From: Phycisphaeraceae bacterium | GTDB taxonomy: Bacteria > Planctomycetota > Phycisphaerae > Phycisphaerales > Phycisphaeraceae | DNA length: 64,000 bases | Direction: 5' to 3' | Assembly (NCBI GenBank): GCA_028277745.1 | Contig: JANQFR010000087.1 | Location: 1-64,000 of the forward strand | Shown here: in pieces, positions 7,675-16,096 of the stretch | Numbering within the stretch: position 1 is the stretch's first letter | Layout: each line of letters opens with the position of its first letter | The notes under the pieces: generated by a model | What the model saw: the letters and a program-made list of their open reading frames with translations, nothing else | Told to the model about the DNA's origin: nothing | The model's database searches: none | Position numbers and translations under genes: made by a program

Positions 7675-9294
7675 ATGAAGCAAGCCGTCGCGCTCATCCT
7701 GACCGACCTCGAACACGGCCGCCTCGGCCACAAGGCGCGGCTCGACGACGAACTGGCGGGCCGCTCCGTCCTCGCCCACACCGTGGAGCGGGTCCGGCGG
7801 ATCGCCCAGGTGGACCGGGTCGTGCTGGTCCACCCCCAGGGGCAGGACCCGTCGGGGCTCGCGGACGGCGTGGAGACGTTCGCGGACGCCGGTGGGCTGC
7901 GGGACGATCACACCGCGCAGTGGGTCAGCGCGCGCAAGATCGCGCTGGGCGCGTGGCGGGGCGGGTTGGGGCAGGCGACGTGCTACGACGAGCTGCTCCC
8001 CGCCGGGCCGCTCGCCGCCGCGGCAGAGCAATACAAGGCCGAGTCGGCGTTCATCGTGCGCGGCGACTGGTGCTGCTTTGACGTGCAGTTCGCGGCCGAG
8101 CAGCTCAAGCGGCACCTCGAACATCCCAAGGAGATGCGGCTGACCTTCACCCAGGCGCCGCCGGGGCTGTCGGGGCTGGCGATCGAGGTCGAGACGCTGC
8201 GGCAGATCGCCGAGCACCGCGGCGCGTTCGCGCCGATCCTCGCCTACAACCCGCGCAAGGCCAGGATCGACCCGATCGGCCGCGACGTCAACGTGCCGAT
8301 CCCCGCGTCGGTGCGCGACTGTCAACAACGGTTCATCTACGACACCCCCCGCGCGGTCGACCGGTTGCGCGCGATCGCCGACCGGCTGGGCGATCGGTTC
8401 GCCGACGCCGATGCCCAGGCGATCACCGACGCCGCCCGCGCGATCGACGAGCCGCTGCGCCTGCCGCCGCACATCACGCTGGAGCTGACGCCCCGGCGCG
8501 AACCGACCGGCCCGATCACGCCGCAGCACTACACGGCGTTCGAGCGGCCCGACATGGACGAAGCCCACGCCCGGCGGCTCATCGATCAGGTCGCGGAGGA
8601 GCCCGACGCCTTCCTCGTGCTGGGCGGGCTCGGCGACGCGCTGCTGCACCCGGCGTGGGAGGACCTGGTCCAACACGCCCACGACGCGGGGGCGTTCGGC
8701 GTCGCGGTCGAGACCGACCTGCTGTGCGAGCGGCCCGAACTGGATCGCCTGCTGGACCTGCCGATCGACCTGATCCTCGTGCGGCTCAACGCCGACCGGG
8801 CGAAGACCTATGAATCGGCGATGGGCCTCGACGGGTTCAAGCGGGTGATGCAAAACATGGAGCACCTGTTCAACCAGCGGGCCGAGCGACAGATGCACGG
8901 CACGCCGTGGATCGTCCCGCGGCTGGTGAAGACCGAGGACACGTTGGAGGACCTGGAGCCGTTCTTCGAGCGGTGGACGATGGTGGCGGGGCACGCGATC
9001 CTGGAACCGGCGCGGTCGGGCTGCGGGTGCATGCCGGAGCAGAGCCCGATCCCGATGGCGCCGCCGAAGCGGGTGGCGTGCCGGCAACTGGCGCGGCGGA
9101 TGACGGTGCTGTCGGACGGCGCGGTCGCGCAGTGCGACCAGGACTGGCACGGCCGGGCGCCGCTGGGCGACACGACTATCGACGGGCTGCACGACATCTG
9201 GCGCCGCGTGCGGGAGCCGGCCGAGGCCCACGCCGCCGGGCGGTATCACGAACTGACCCTGTGCGGGCAATGCCGCGAGTGGCACCGACCATGA
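7675..9294 (+). CDS. SPASM-domain protein with nucleotidyltransferase-like N-terminus and degenerate radical-SAM core
   Basis: 539 aa. Residues 1-230 resemble a nucleotidyl/glycosyltransferase A fold. From about 268 a radical-SAM-like barrel begins (LELTPRREPTGPITP), but the CX3CX2C cluster motif expected there is absent. The C-terminal SPASM part keeps its cysteines (GCGCMPEQ, VACRQL, VAQCDQDW, LCGQCREW). The order resembles the spiro-SPASM proteins of spirochaetes. It lies between DUF115 and NeuA with a 4-bp overlap to neuA, so it belongs to the same glycan pathway. It cannot be a normal radical-SAM enzyme as written; a binding, structural or auxiliary-cluster role is possible. Confidence 0.7.
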   Translation: MKQAVALILTDLEHGRLGHKARLDDELAGRSVLAHTVERVRRIAQVDRVVLVHPQGQDPSGLADGVETFADAGGLRDDHTAQWVSARKIALGAWRGGLGQATCYDELLPAGPLAAAAEQYKAESAFIVRGDWCCFDVQFAAEQLKRHLEHPKEMRLTFTQAPPGLSGLAIEVETLRQIAEHRGAFAPILAYNPRKARIDPIGRDVNVPIPASVRDCQQRFIYDTPRAVDRLRAIADRLGDRFADADAQAITDAARAIDEPLRLPPHITLELTPRREPTGPITPQHYTAFERPDMDEAHARRLIDQVAEEPDAFLVLGGLGDALLHPAWEDLVQHAHDAGAFGVAVETDLLCERPELDRLLDLPIDLILVRLNADRAKTYESAMGLDGFKRVMQNMEHLFNQRAERQMHGTPWIVPRLVKTEDTLEDLEPFFERWTMVAGHAILEPARSGCGCMPEQSPIPMAPPKRVACRQLARRMTVLSDGAVAQCDQDWHGRAPLGDTTIDGLHDIWRRVREPAEAHAAGRYHELTLCGQCREWHRP

Positions 9295-9977
9295 GCAGCG
9301 CCGCGGTCATCCTCGCTCGGGGTGGGTCGAAGGGTTTGCCCCGTAAGAACGCCCTGCCGATCGGCGGCAAGCCGATGCTCGCGTGGACGATCGAACACGC
9401 GGTGAACACGCCCGGCCTGGACCGGGTTCTCGTCTCGACCGATGACGATCGCCTGATGCGGGTCGCCCGGGACTACCCCGTCGAGCTCGTCGAACGGCCC
9501 GACGCGCTGGCGTCGGACACCGCCACGGTCGACGCCGCGGCGCGGCACGCGGTCGAGGGGATCGACGCGGATCACATCGCCATCCTCTACGGCAACATCC
9601 CCGTACGCCCCGCCGACCTGACGCGGCGCGCCCTGGACAAGCTGATCGAGACCGGCTGCGACAGCGTGCAGTCGGTGTGCCCGGTGGGGAAGATGCACCC
9701 GTACTGGATGAAGCGGCTCGACGGCGACCGGCTGCTGATGTACGAGGCCAACACGGTGTACCGCCGGCAGGACCTGCCGCCGGTGTACATGCTCGACGGC
9801 GGGGTGATCGCGGTGACGCGGGCGAGCCTGATGACGGTGACGGAAGGCGAGCCGCACGCGTTCCTCGGCCGCGACCGGCGGGCGGTGACGACCCGGTCGG
9901 GCGAGGTGGTGGACGTCGACTCGTGGATGGACCTGAAGATCGCCGAAGCGACGATGGGGAAGATGGCGGATGGTTGA
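9291..9977 (+). CDS. neuA: CMP-nonulosonic acid synthetase (acylneuraminate cytidylyltransferase)
   Basis: 228-aa enzyme that activates a sialic-, legionaminic- or pseudaminic-type acid with CTP. The N-terminal motif ILARGGSKGLPRKN is the nucleotide-binding loop of NeuA/KdsB-like enzymes; STDDDR and LYGNIPVRP follow at the usual spacing. Length is normal. The ATG overlaps the stop of the SPASM gene (ATGA), indicating translational coupling. With NeuC downstream and Maf upstream it forms a sugar synthesis and transfer block; neuB (the synthase) is not in the window. The exact sugar cannot be told from sequence. Confidence 0.9.
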   Translation: MSSAAVILARGGSKGLPRKNALPIGGKPMLAWTIEHAVNTPGLDRVLVSTDDDRLMRVARDYPVELVERPDALASDTATVDAAARHAVEGIDADHIAILYGNIPVRPADLTRRALDKLIETGCDSVQSVCPVGKMHPYWMKRLDGDRLLMYEANTVYRRQDLPPVYMLDGGVIAVTRASLMTVTEGEPHAFLGRDRRAVTTRSGEVVDVDSWMDLKIAEATMGKMADG

Positions 9978-9995
9978 TGGCAGATGGACCGGAAG
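9963..9995 (+). repeat. Short dispersed repeat ATGGCRGATGG-type, copy 1
   Basis: Reads ATGGCGGATGG, TTGATGGCAGATGGACCGG, AAG, overlapping the 3' end of neuA. A near copy (three substitutions, one indel) lies at 12458-12489. The unit itself contains the ATGGC(A/G)GATGG motif twice. Function is unknown. Confidence 0.6.
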
Positions 9996-10075
9996 ACATA
10001 CAAGAAAAGCGCGAAGCGAGCCCCGCCGTGAACCGCTGCGCGGTGGCGTGACGCCTTGGCCGTTAAGATCACGGC

Positions 10076-11158
10076 ATGAGTGAGCCCAGATTGATCGCGA
10101 TCGTGACGGGGACCCGGGCCGAGTACGGGTTGTTGGCTCCGGTGATCCGCGCGGTGCGGGAGCGGGACGGCTTGACGCTGCGGCTGATCGCCACGGGGAT
10201 GCACCTGGTGCGGGGCACCGAGCGGTATATCACCGAAGACGGTTTTACAATCGATGCGCGGGTCCCGATGCAGATAAAAGACCAGCTGGGCCGGGCGGCG
10301 GACGTGCGCGCGCTGGGGCGGGGGGTCACGGGGTTGGGGGAGGACTTCTACGTGCACCGGCCGGACTTCGTGGTGGTTCTGGGCGACCGGATCGAGGCGT
10401 TCGCGGCGGCGGCGGCGGCGGCGGTCGGGGGGGCGCGGGTCGCGCACATCCACGGCGGCGACCGCGCCGAAGGCATCGCCGACGAATCCATACGGCACGC
10501 GATCTCGAAGATGGCCCACGTCCACTTCGCCGCCACCCACCAGAGCCGGATGCGGCTGATCAAGATGGGCGAGCACGAATCACACGTGTTCAACACCGGC
10601 TCGCCGGCGATCGACACGCTCGAACACATCGAGCCGGCCGAGGACGCGCCGCAGGTCATCGTGATGCAGCACCCCGTCGGCGAGGACGACGAGGACGAGC
10701 GGCGCTGGATGACGCAGACGCTCGAGGCGACGGCGGGGATGGAGCGGCTGGTGATGGCGCCCAACGCGGACGCCGGGTCGGAAGGGGTGCGCGAGGCGTT
10801 GCGACGGGCGGGGGTCGAGCCGGTGGAGCACATGCAGCGGGACCGGTTCCTGTCGCTGCTGATGGGGGCGCGGGTGATCGTGGGCAACTCGTCGGCGGGG
10901 CTGATCGAGGCGTCGGCGCTGCGCACGCCCTGCGTGAACGTCGGGCCCCGGCAGGCAGGCCGGGAGAAGCCCACGAGCGTGGTGGACTGTGAATACGGGC
11001 TGGAGAACGTGCGGGCGGCGATCACCACCGCCGGGCAGTTGAACCTCGCGGGCCTGCGCCACCCCTACGGCGACGGCACGGCCGGCCTGAAGATCGCCGA
11101 GCAGCTCGCCACGCTCGACCTCAAGGACGTCCCCCTGCGCAAGCACAACGCGTATTAG
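10076..11158 (+). CDS. neuC: UDP-N-acetylglucosamine 2-epimerase, hydrolysing (NeuC type)
   Basis: 360 aa. The N-terminus IAIVTGTRAEYGLL is the hallmark of hydrolysing 2-epimerases, which convert a UDP-HexNAc to free ManNAc or an analogue, the first committed step to nonulosonic acids. AHIHGGDRAEG, VFNTGSPAID and VGNSSAGLIEA are family motifs and are complete. TAAGAT ends 6 nt before the ATG and no Shine-Dalgarno is present, so it may start its own leaderless transcript although it follows neuA by about 100 bp. Activity on GlcNAc versus diacetyl-bacillosamine (legionaminic route) cannot be separated here. Confidence 0.9.
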   Translation: MSEPRLIAIVTGTRAEYGLLAPVIRAVRERDGLTLRLIATGMHLVRGTERYITEDGFTIDARVPMQIKDQLGRAADVRALGRGVTGLGEDFYVHRPDFVVVLGDRIEAFAAAAAAAVGGARVAHIHGGDRAEGIADESIRHAISKMAHVHFAATHQSRMRLIKMGEHESHVFNTGSPAIDTLEHIEPAEDAPQVIVMQHPVGEDDEDERRWMTQTLEATAGMERLVMAPNADAGSEGVREALRRAGVEPVEHMQRDRFLSLLMGARVIVGNSSAGLIEASALRTPCVNVGPRQAGREKPTSVVDCEYGLENVRAAITTAGQLNLAGLRHPYGDGTAGLKIAEQLATLDLKDVPLRKHNAY

Positions 11159-11186
11159 CGCTCTTTGTCAATCGCCTTAACTGCCT

Positions 11187-11237
11187 TAGCCGGCGGGCTA
11201 CGCCCGCCTGGTCCGGGGCCGCGTAGCGGCCCGGCTA
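11187..11237 (+). repeat. Double-hairpin intergenic repeat, family B copy 1
   Basis: 51-bp element made of two small hairpins in tandem, GGCGGGCTACGCCCGCC and GGGCCGCGTAGCGGCCC, bounded by TAGCC and GGCTA. An identical copy is at 31080-31130; an inverted copy with one mismatch is at 33144-33194. Confidence 0.85.
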
Positions 11238-11314
11238 TCACCAAATCTGCGCCATCGGCGGGAACCGGGACGCAACCCACGCGTCGGAACGGGTAAGCCC
11301 ATGAAAGGAGCCCG

Positions 11315-12454
11315 ATGATGATGATGCGCTATGCCGCGATGCTGACCGCTCTGCTGCTGATCACGTGGAACGCCCACGCCCGGACGATCGTGGACCCGCG
11401 GCCCGACGACGGCCCGATCCGGATCGCCCTGCTGCTGGACACCAGCAACTCGATGGACGGGCTGATCAACCAGGCGAAGACCCACCTCTGGGGCGTGGTG
11501 AACACGTTCGCCCGCGCCGATCGCGGCGGCCGGACGCCGACGCTGGAGGTCGCGCTGTTCGAGTACGGCAACAACGGCCTGCCGGCGCATCAGGGCTACA
11601 TCCGACAGGTGCTGCCGTTCACCAGCGACCTCGACACGGTGTCGGCGGCGCTGTTCGCCCTCACGACCAACGGCGGATCGGAACATTGCGGACAGGTCAT
11701 CGACACCGCCGCGGCGACGCTCGCCTGGGGGCCGGACACCGGCGCGTACCGCGCGATCTTCATCGCCGGCAACGAGCCGTTCACCCAGGGCCCGGTCCAC
11801 TACGCCCAGGCGTGCCAGCGGGCCGCGGGCAAGGGAATCATCGTCAACACGATCCACTGCGGCGCCTATGACACCGGCGTGTCGGGGATGTGGCGGCACG
11901 GCGCCGAGCTGGCGGGCGGGGCCTACCTGAACATCGACCAGGACCGCATCTTAAAGCCGATCCGGGCCCCGCAGGACGACCGGCTGTTGCAGTTGAACCG
12001 CGACCTGAACACCACTTACCTCTGGTACGGCGTCGACAAGAAGGCCCACGCGCGCAACCAGGCGGCCCAGGACGACAACGCCGCGACGATGGCGCCCCAG
12101 GCGATCGCCGAGCGCGTGGCGGTCAAGGCCGGACGGATGTACGACAACCGCGGCCGCGACCTGGTCGACGGCGTGCGGACCAACACCGTGAAGCTCGAAG
12201 AGCTCAGCGAAAAGGAGCTGCCGGAATCGATGCGCGGGCTTTCGGGGAACGAGCGGGCCGCTTACGTTGCGGAACAGGCCCAGCGGCGGGCGGCGCTCCA
12301 GGCCGAGATTCAGGAGCTGTCGGCCCAGCGCGAGCGTTACGTCGCCGAGCAGCGCCGCGCCGAGGCGGAGGCCGGCGAAGACACGCTGGGCGACGCGATG
12401 AACAAAGCGATCGAGCAGCAACTGGCGGCGCGGGGGTACACGGTCAAGCCATAA
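11315..12454 (+). CDS. Exported von Willebrand factor A-domain protein
   Basis: 379 aa with a signal peptide (RYAAMLTALLLITWNAHA). Residues about 35-230 are a VWA domain with the MIDAS motif DTSNSMD (DxSxS), so a divalent-metal-dependent adhesion or complex-assembly role in the periplasm is likely. The C-terminal 100 residues are charged and helical. Four ATG codons in a row follow AGGAG (11306-11310); ATG 11318 or 11321 has better spacing than 11315, so the first one or two methionines may not be translated. No enzyme domain. Partner unknown. Confidence 0.8.
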   Translation: MMMMRYAAMLTALLLITWNAHARTIVDPRPDDGPIRIALLLDTSNSMDGLINQAKTHLWGVVNTFARADRGGRTPTLEVALFEYGNNGLPAHQGYIRQVLPFTSDLDTVSAALFALTTNGGSEHCGQVIDTAAATLAWGPDTGAYRAIFIAGNEPFTQGPVHYAQACQRAAGKGIIVNTIHCGAYDTGVSGMWRHGAELAGGAYLNIDQDRILKPIRAPQDDRLLQLNRDLNTTYLWYGVDKKAHARNQAAQDDNAATMAPQAIAERVAVKAGRMYDNRGRDLVDGVRTNTVKLEELSEKELPESMRGLSGNERAAYVAEQAQRRAALQAEIQELSAQRERYVAEQRRAEAEAGEDTLGDAMNKAIEQQLAARGYTVKP

Positions 12455-12522
12455 AGAATGGCAGATGGGTGATGGCGGATGGACGGAAGCGGACCCATCT
12501 GACATCATCCATCCGCCATTCT
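12455..12522. repeat. Intergenic inverted repeat containing ATGGCRGATGG repeat copy 2
   Basis: Arms 12455-12468 (AGAATGGCAGATGG) and 12509-12522 (CCATCCGCCATTCT) are complementary except for one position. It sits directly after the VWA stop and may act as an RNA hairpin. It includes the repeat that also occurs at 9963-9995. Confidence 0.6.
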
Positions 12523-12540
12523 TATGGTACGCTGATCGCC

Positions 12541-13041
12541 ATGATTAACCGGCTGCTATGGATCGTGGGGCTGTCGGCCCTGGTGATGGCCGGGTGCGAG
12601 AGCGACCCGGTGGTGACGGCGGTTCCCGAGGTGACGGAAGCGGAGATCGACCGCTACGAGCGGTCTCAGGGGCGCACCGGCCGCGCGGGCCAGGCGGACG
12701 AAGACGGCAGCATGACCACGCCCAGCGGCCTGCGCTACCGCGTGATCCGCGAGGGGACCGGACGCACGCCCGGGCACACCGACACCGTCACGGTCCACTA
12801 CACCGGCTGGCTCGAGGACGGCACGGTCTTCGACAGCTCGCTCCGCCGCGGCCGGCCCGCCACGTTCCCGGTCGACGGCGTCATCGCGGGCTGGACCGAA
12901 GCGCTGAAGCTGATGAAGGAAGGCGGTAAAATGCGGCTGGTCGTGCCGCCCTACCTCGGCTACGGCGCCAAGGGCGCCGGCGAGCTGATCGGCCCCAATG
13001 AGACCCTTTATTTCGAGATCGAGCTCATCCGGGTTCGATGA
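12541..13041 (+). CDS. FKBP-type peptidyl-prolyl isomerase lipoprotein
   Basis: 166 aa. A lipoprotein signal ends in the lipobox VMAGC (Cys18 would be acylated). The catalytic FKBP domain spans about 60-166: VTVHYTGWLEDGTVFDSS, GWTEALKLMKEGG and PYLGYGAKG are complete family motifs. It isomerises proline bonds during folding of exported proteins, attached to a membrane. A -10-like TACGCT ends 7 nt before the ATG with no Shine-Dalgarno, suggesting a leaderless message. Stands between the VWA and oxidoreductase genes. Confidence 0.9.
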   Translation: MINRLLWIVGLSALVMAGCESDPVVTAVPEVTEAEIDRYERSQGRTGRAGQADEDGSMTTPSGLRYRVIREGTGRTPGHTDTVTVHYTGWLEDGTVFDSSLRRGRPATFPVDGVIAGWTEALKLMKEGGKMRLVVPPYLGYGAKGAGELIGPNETLYFEIELIRVR

Positions 13042-13064
13042 GGCGCCGGACGCAAGAGACTTCC

Positions 13065-14099
13065 ATGACGATCAAAATCGGGCTGATGGGTTGCGGGGTC
13101 GTGGCGGACTACGGCCACATCCCCGCGATCAAGGCGGTCGAAGAACTGGAATTGACGTCGATCTACGACCCCGACCCGGCCCGCCTGCGCGAGATGCAGC
13201 AACGCCACGGCGTCGGCCAGGCGTTCACGGACGTGGACGCCTTTTTCGAGAGCGGCATCGACGCGGTCACGCTCACCTCGCCCGCCCCGGCCCACACCCG
13301 CAACGTCGCCGACGCCGCCCGCCATCGCAAGCCCGTGCTGTGCGAGAAGCCGCTGTCGATGACCGAAGACGAAGGCCGGTCGATGATCGCCGCGATGGCC
13401 GACGCCGACCTGCCGCTCTACGTCGGGTTCTGCTACCGCTTCAGCCCCGCCGCCCTCGAGATCAAGCGGCTGGTCGACGACGGCGCGATCGGCGACGTGC
13501 GCTCGCTGCGGCTCATCTACAACTGGGACTGCCACGGCAAGTACTACCGGCCCGACCCCCACGGCCGGCCCGACCACTGGGTGACCGATCCCCGACGCGA
13601 CGGCCGGATGGCCGAGGGCGGACCCATGGTCGACTGCGGCACCCACCAGATCGACCTCGCCGTGTGGTGGCTCGGCAGCCCGATCGTCCGCCACCACGGG
13701 CACGGCGCCTGGGTCGACGACTACCATGCCCCCGACCATGTCTGGGTTCACATGGACCACGCCAACGGCGCCCACACCATGGTCGAGATCAGCTACAGCT
13801 ACGGCCACACCACCCGCGACAAGTTCTCGCACTTCGCTTACGAACTGATCGGCGCCGACGGCATGGTCGTCTATCACCGCAACCACGGCTTCTTCGAGCT
13901 GCGCACCCACCAGGAGACGCGCAGGCTGCCCTATTCCGAGGAAAAAGAGTTCGTCGGGATGTACCGCGCGTTCGCCGAGGCGCTGGACGCCGGACGCAAC
14001 GGCCACCTCTGCACGGCCGAGGAGGCCCTGCGCGTCACCGCCATCGCCCGCCACGCGACCGACCAGGTCATCGCCCAGCGGCTCGCCCCCAGCGCCTGA
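13065..14099 (+). CDS. Gfo/Idh/MocA-family NAD(P)-dependent oxidoreductase
   Basis: 344 aa. The N-terminal Rossmann fold begins KIGLMGCGVVADYG (GxGxxA-like), followed by the family motif CEKPLSM containing the catalytic-site lysine. The C-terminal alpha/beta domain holds GGPMVDCGTHQIDLAVWW, including the conserved D-x-x-x-H pair. Members oxidise or reduce sugars, inositols and related compounds; the substrate cannot be told. ATG 13065 is chosen over 13038 because the Rossmann strand starts at once. No operon partner is obvious. Confidence 0.9.
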   Translation: MTIKIGLMGCGVVADYGHIPAIKAVEELELTSIYDPDPARLREMQQRHGVGQAFTDVDAFFESGIDAVTLTSPAPAHTRNVADAARHRKPVLCEKPLSMTEDEGRSMIAAMADADLPLYVGFCYRFSPAALEIKRLVDDGAIGDVRSLRLIYNWDCHGKYYRPDPHGRPDHWVTDPRRDGRMAEGGPMVDCGTHQIDLAVWWLGSPIVRHHGHGAWVDDYHAPDHVWVHMDHANGAHTMVEISYSYGHTTRDKFSHFAYELIGADGMVVYHRNHGFFELRTHQETRRLPYSEEKEFVGMYRAFAEALDAGRNGHLCTAEEALRVTAIARHATDQVIAQRLAPSA

Positions 14100-14103
14100 C
14101 GCC

Positions 14104-14133
14104 GAAGCCCGGGGATTGCCATCTCCGGGATTC
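14104..14133. repeat. Short palindromic repeat, family C copy 1 (imperfect)
   Basis: GAAGCCCGGGGATTG then CCATCTCCGGGATTC, an imperfect hairpin right after the oxidoreductase stop. Related to the perfect 24-bp palindrome at 31688-31711 and the hairpin at 34466-34495. May serve as a weak terminator. Confidence 0.55.
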
Positions 14134-14165
14134 CGTCATATGAAGTTTCTGAAAATGAAAAACCG

Positions 14166-14618
14166 ATGCCACGTTCTTCAAATGATCTGCTGAAGGAATT
14201 CCTCAGCGAACGGAGCACGCCCTGCCCGTCCTGCGGCTACGACCTGCGCAACTTGACAGGTTCGTCCTGTCCCGAATGCGGCCAACGCTTGCAACTAAGC
14301 GTCACCCTCGTCTACCACAATCTACCCGCATACGTCGTCGGCCTCGTGTCCATCGGCATGTCGCTGGGTTATTCCGCCATAGCGTCAGGGTTCATCCTGT
14401 TCGCCAGCCTGAACGGGCGCCTACGTAATCCGTCGGGCGCTTTCGTCGTCTGTATCGTGCTGACCCTGCTGATCTCCATCGCGTTGCTTGTGGTGTGGAT
14501 CCGCATCTCTCACTGGCTGCGACGCCAATCCCCTTTTCGGCGCTGGACGCTGGCAACCGCCTGTGTCGCTCTGCCGATCATGGACATGGCATTGCTCATC
14601 GCAATCGGCCCGCGATAG
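14166..14618 (+). CDS. Zinc-ribbon membrane protein, Phycisphaerae type
   Basis: 150 aa. The N-terminal zinc ribbon TPCPSCGYDLRNLTGSSCPE (two CxxC pairs at about residues 19-38) is followed by three hydrophobic segments (about 50-150). This ribbon-plus-membrane layout is common in Phycisphaerae genomes; the same ribbon appears at the C-terminus of the protein at 41135-42193. No known activity. The following 190 bp hold nothing that I recognise. Confidence 0.75.
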   Translation: MPRSSNDLLKEFLSERSTPCPSCGYDLRNLTGSSCPECGQRLQLSVTLVYHNLPAYVVGLVSIGMSLGYSAIASGFILFASLNGRLRNPSGAFVVCIVLTLLISIALLVVWIRISHWLRRQSPFRRWTLATACVALPIMDMALLIAIGPR

Positions 14619-14810
14619 GGTAACCCAAGCCCGCATTGCCCCCCTTGCCCAGCCGGACTGTGTGGGTTTCGCCATCTTACGGCAGCGTTAGAACCGACTT
14701 GGGATCAGCCCCCACCGGGCCGCGCCGACTGGCCCCGGGCGGGACTGAATCGGTTGATTACAGGGCCGGGGAGACCACCGTCACAAGGCCCCCTCAGGAG
14801 TACCGGTCCC

Positions 14811-15251
14811 ATGTTCGTCTGGCAGATCATGTCGCAACGCCCCGTCACCGTCACGTTGGACGATCGCGTGGCGGATGCGCAGCGCCTGCTGAAACGCTAC
14901 GGCATCCACCACCTGCTCGTGGTCGATGACCGCCAGTTGATCGGGGTGGTGACCGACCGCGACCTGCTCAAGCACGTCAGCCCGTTCATCGACAAGCTCA
15001 CCGAGCGGCCGCAGGACGTGGCCACCCTCCAGCGGCGGGTCCACCAGGTCATGACCCGCCGGCCGGTCACGGTCGGCCCCGACGTGACCGCCCGCGAGGC
15101 GGCCCAGTGGATGTGGGCCCACGCCCTCTCGTGCCTGCCCGTGGTCGACGCCGAGAACCGGCCGATCGGCATCGTGACCCGCAGCGACATGCTGCTGAGC
15201 GTGTGCGTCCACCCCGAGCCTGTCGACGAGGACACGGCTTCGTTACCATAA
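14811..15251 (+). CDS. Tandem CBS-domain protein
   Basis: 146 aa consisting of one CBS pair: VTVTLDDRVADAQRLLKRYG with HHLLVVDDRQLIGVVTDRDL, then MTRRPVTVGPDVTAREAAQW with CLPVVDAENRPIGIVTRSDM. CBS pairs bind adenine nucleotides and act as energy sensors; no effector domain is fused here. AGGAG at 14796-14800 supports the ATG at 14811. Partner unknown. Confidence 0.88.
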   Translation: MFVWQIMSQRPVTVTLDDRVADAQRLLKRYGIHHLLVVDDRQLIGVVTDRDLLKHVSPFIDKLTERPQDVATLQRRVHQVMTRRPVTVGPDVTAREAAQWMWAHALSCLPVVDAENRPIGIVTRSDMLLSVCVHPEPVDEDTASLP

Positions 15252-15256
15252 GGGCC

Positions 15257-15730
15257 ATGCGACCCATTGACGTGGCCATCGAAGGCCTCATCTTCTCCGC
15301 CGATCCCGCCGACGACCCGTTGCCCGCCCCCACCGAACGTCAGGTCGACGCCGCCCAGCAGGCCCTGGGCTTCAAGCTTCCCCCCGACTTTGTCGAGTTC
15401 ATGGCCCGCACCGGGTTCTACGAGCTGCCCGACATGAAAACCTATTGGGTGGGCGGCGAATCCCTGCTCTTCCGCGAGATTGTCGAAGCCAACCGGCTCG
15501 AACGCCAACACCCCGACTCGCCCCTGCCGCCCTTCTTCGTCGCGTTCGCCGACGACGGCGACTCCGACCAGTACTGCTGGGACACCCGCAACGGGCCCGA
15601 CGAGAACGGCGACTACCCCGTCATCCTCTTCGAGCACGCCCGGGCCACCAACAAAAACGTCGAGCAGCCCAACATGGTCGCCGAGTCATTCGTCGAGTGG
15701 CTCAAAGACGAGGTCCGCAGCGCCAGCTAA
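15257..15730 (+). CDS. SMI1/KNR4-family protein
   Basis: 157 aa. The SUKH-like fold is visible as TERQVDAAQQALGFKLPPDF followed by VEFMARTGFYELP and YCWDTRNGPDENGDYPVILF, typical of SMI1/KNR4 proteins. Some relatives are immunity proteins for contact-dependent toxins, but no toxin gene is adjacent. The stop of the CBS gene is 5 bp upstream; TACCAT lies 7 nt before the ATG. Confidence 0.8.
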   Translation: MRPIDVAIEGLIFSADPADDPLPAPTERQVDAAQQALGFKLPPDFVEFMARTGFYELPDMKTYWVGGESLLFREIVEANRLERQHPDSPLPPFFVAFADDGDSDQYCWDTRNGPDENGDYPVILFEHARATNKNVEQPNMVAESFVEWLKDEVRSAS

Positions 15731-15768
15731 GCGTCAGAACTCAAGCCGGTTCTGAAAACGTGTGTGAG

Positions 15769-15848
15769 AAGCCGGACCTGAGCGACGCGAAGGTCCGGAT
15801 GGATGGCGTCAACGTGATCCGGTTCTTCGCAAAGCTCAGAACCGGCTT
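15769..15848. repeat. REP-like palindrome, family A copy 2 (diverged)
   Basis: The left arm (15769-15800) keeps the family core GCCGGACCTGAGCGACGCG then AAGGTCCGGAT. The right arm (15817-15848) has drifted, and part of it pairs better with a second half-site at 15743-15755 (AAGCCGGTTCTGA). It lies between convergent genes. Confidence 0.7.
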
Positions 15849-15858
15849 GCACCCGCCC

Positions 15859-16050
15859 TCAATCAAACAGCCCCGTCCCGTCGTTCGCGTCCAGGATCGC
15901 GTCCGCCAGCGCGTCTTCCCACGCCGCGATGGGGTCGAAGACATACGCATCCGCCCCGTCGTTGAGCGCCTGGTCAAAATCGCCGATCTGTCCGGCGCAC
16001 CCGGCGAGGGGGAAACACAGCGCCAATCCAAGCAGGATCAAACGTCGCAT
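15859..16050 (-). CDS. Small predicted lipoprotein
   Basis: 63 aa. MRRLILLGLALCFPLAGC is a lipoprotein signal with lipobox PLAGC (Cys18). The 45-residue acidic remainder (about 12 D/E and almost no K/R) has no recognised domain. The longer frame upstream of 16050 has no support. It lies 46 bp after the coiled-coil gene on the same strand. Confidence 0.6.
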   Translation of the reverse strand: MRRLILLGLALCFPLAGCAGQIGDFDQALNDGADAYVFDPIAAWEDALADAILDANDGTGLFD

Positions 16051-16096
16051 AGAGGCAGGATCGGCGATCGCCGCGGTGCGATTGACCGCCCCATGG

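Noticed and set aside
5667-9285. Very long minus-strand frames opposite the Maf and SPASM genes
   Set aside because: Shadow frames caused by high GC; sequences are R/G/V-rich with no domain, while the plus-strand frames have clear family motifs.
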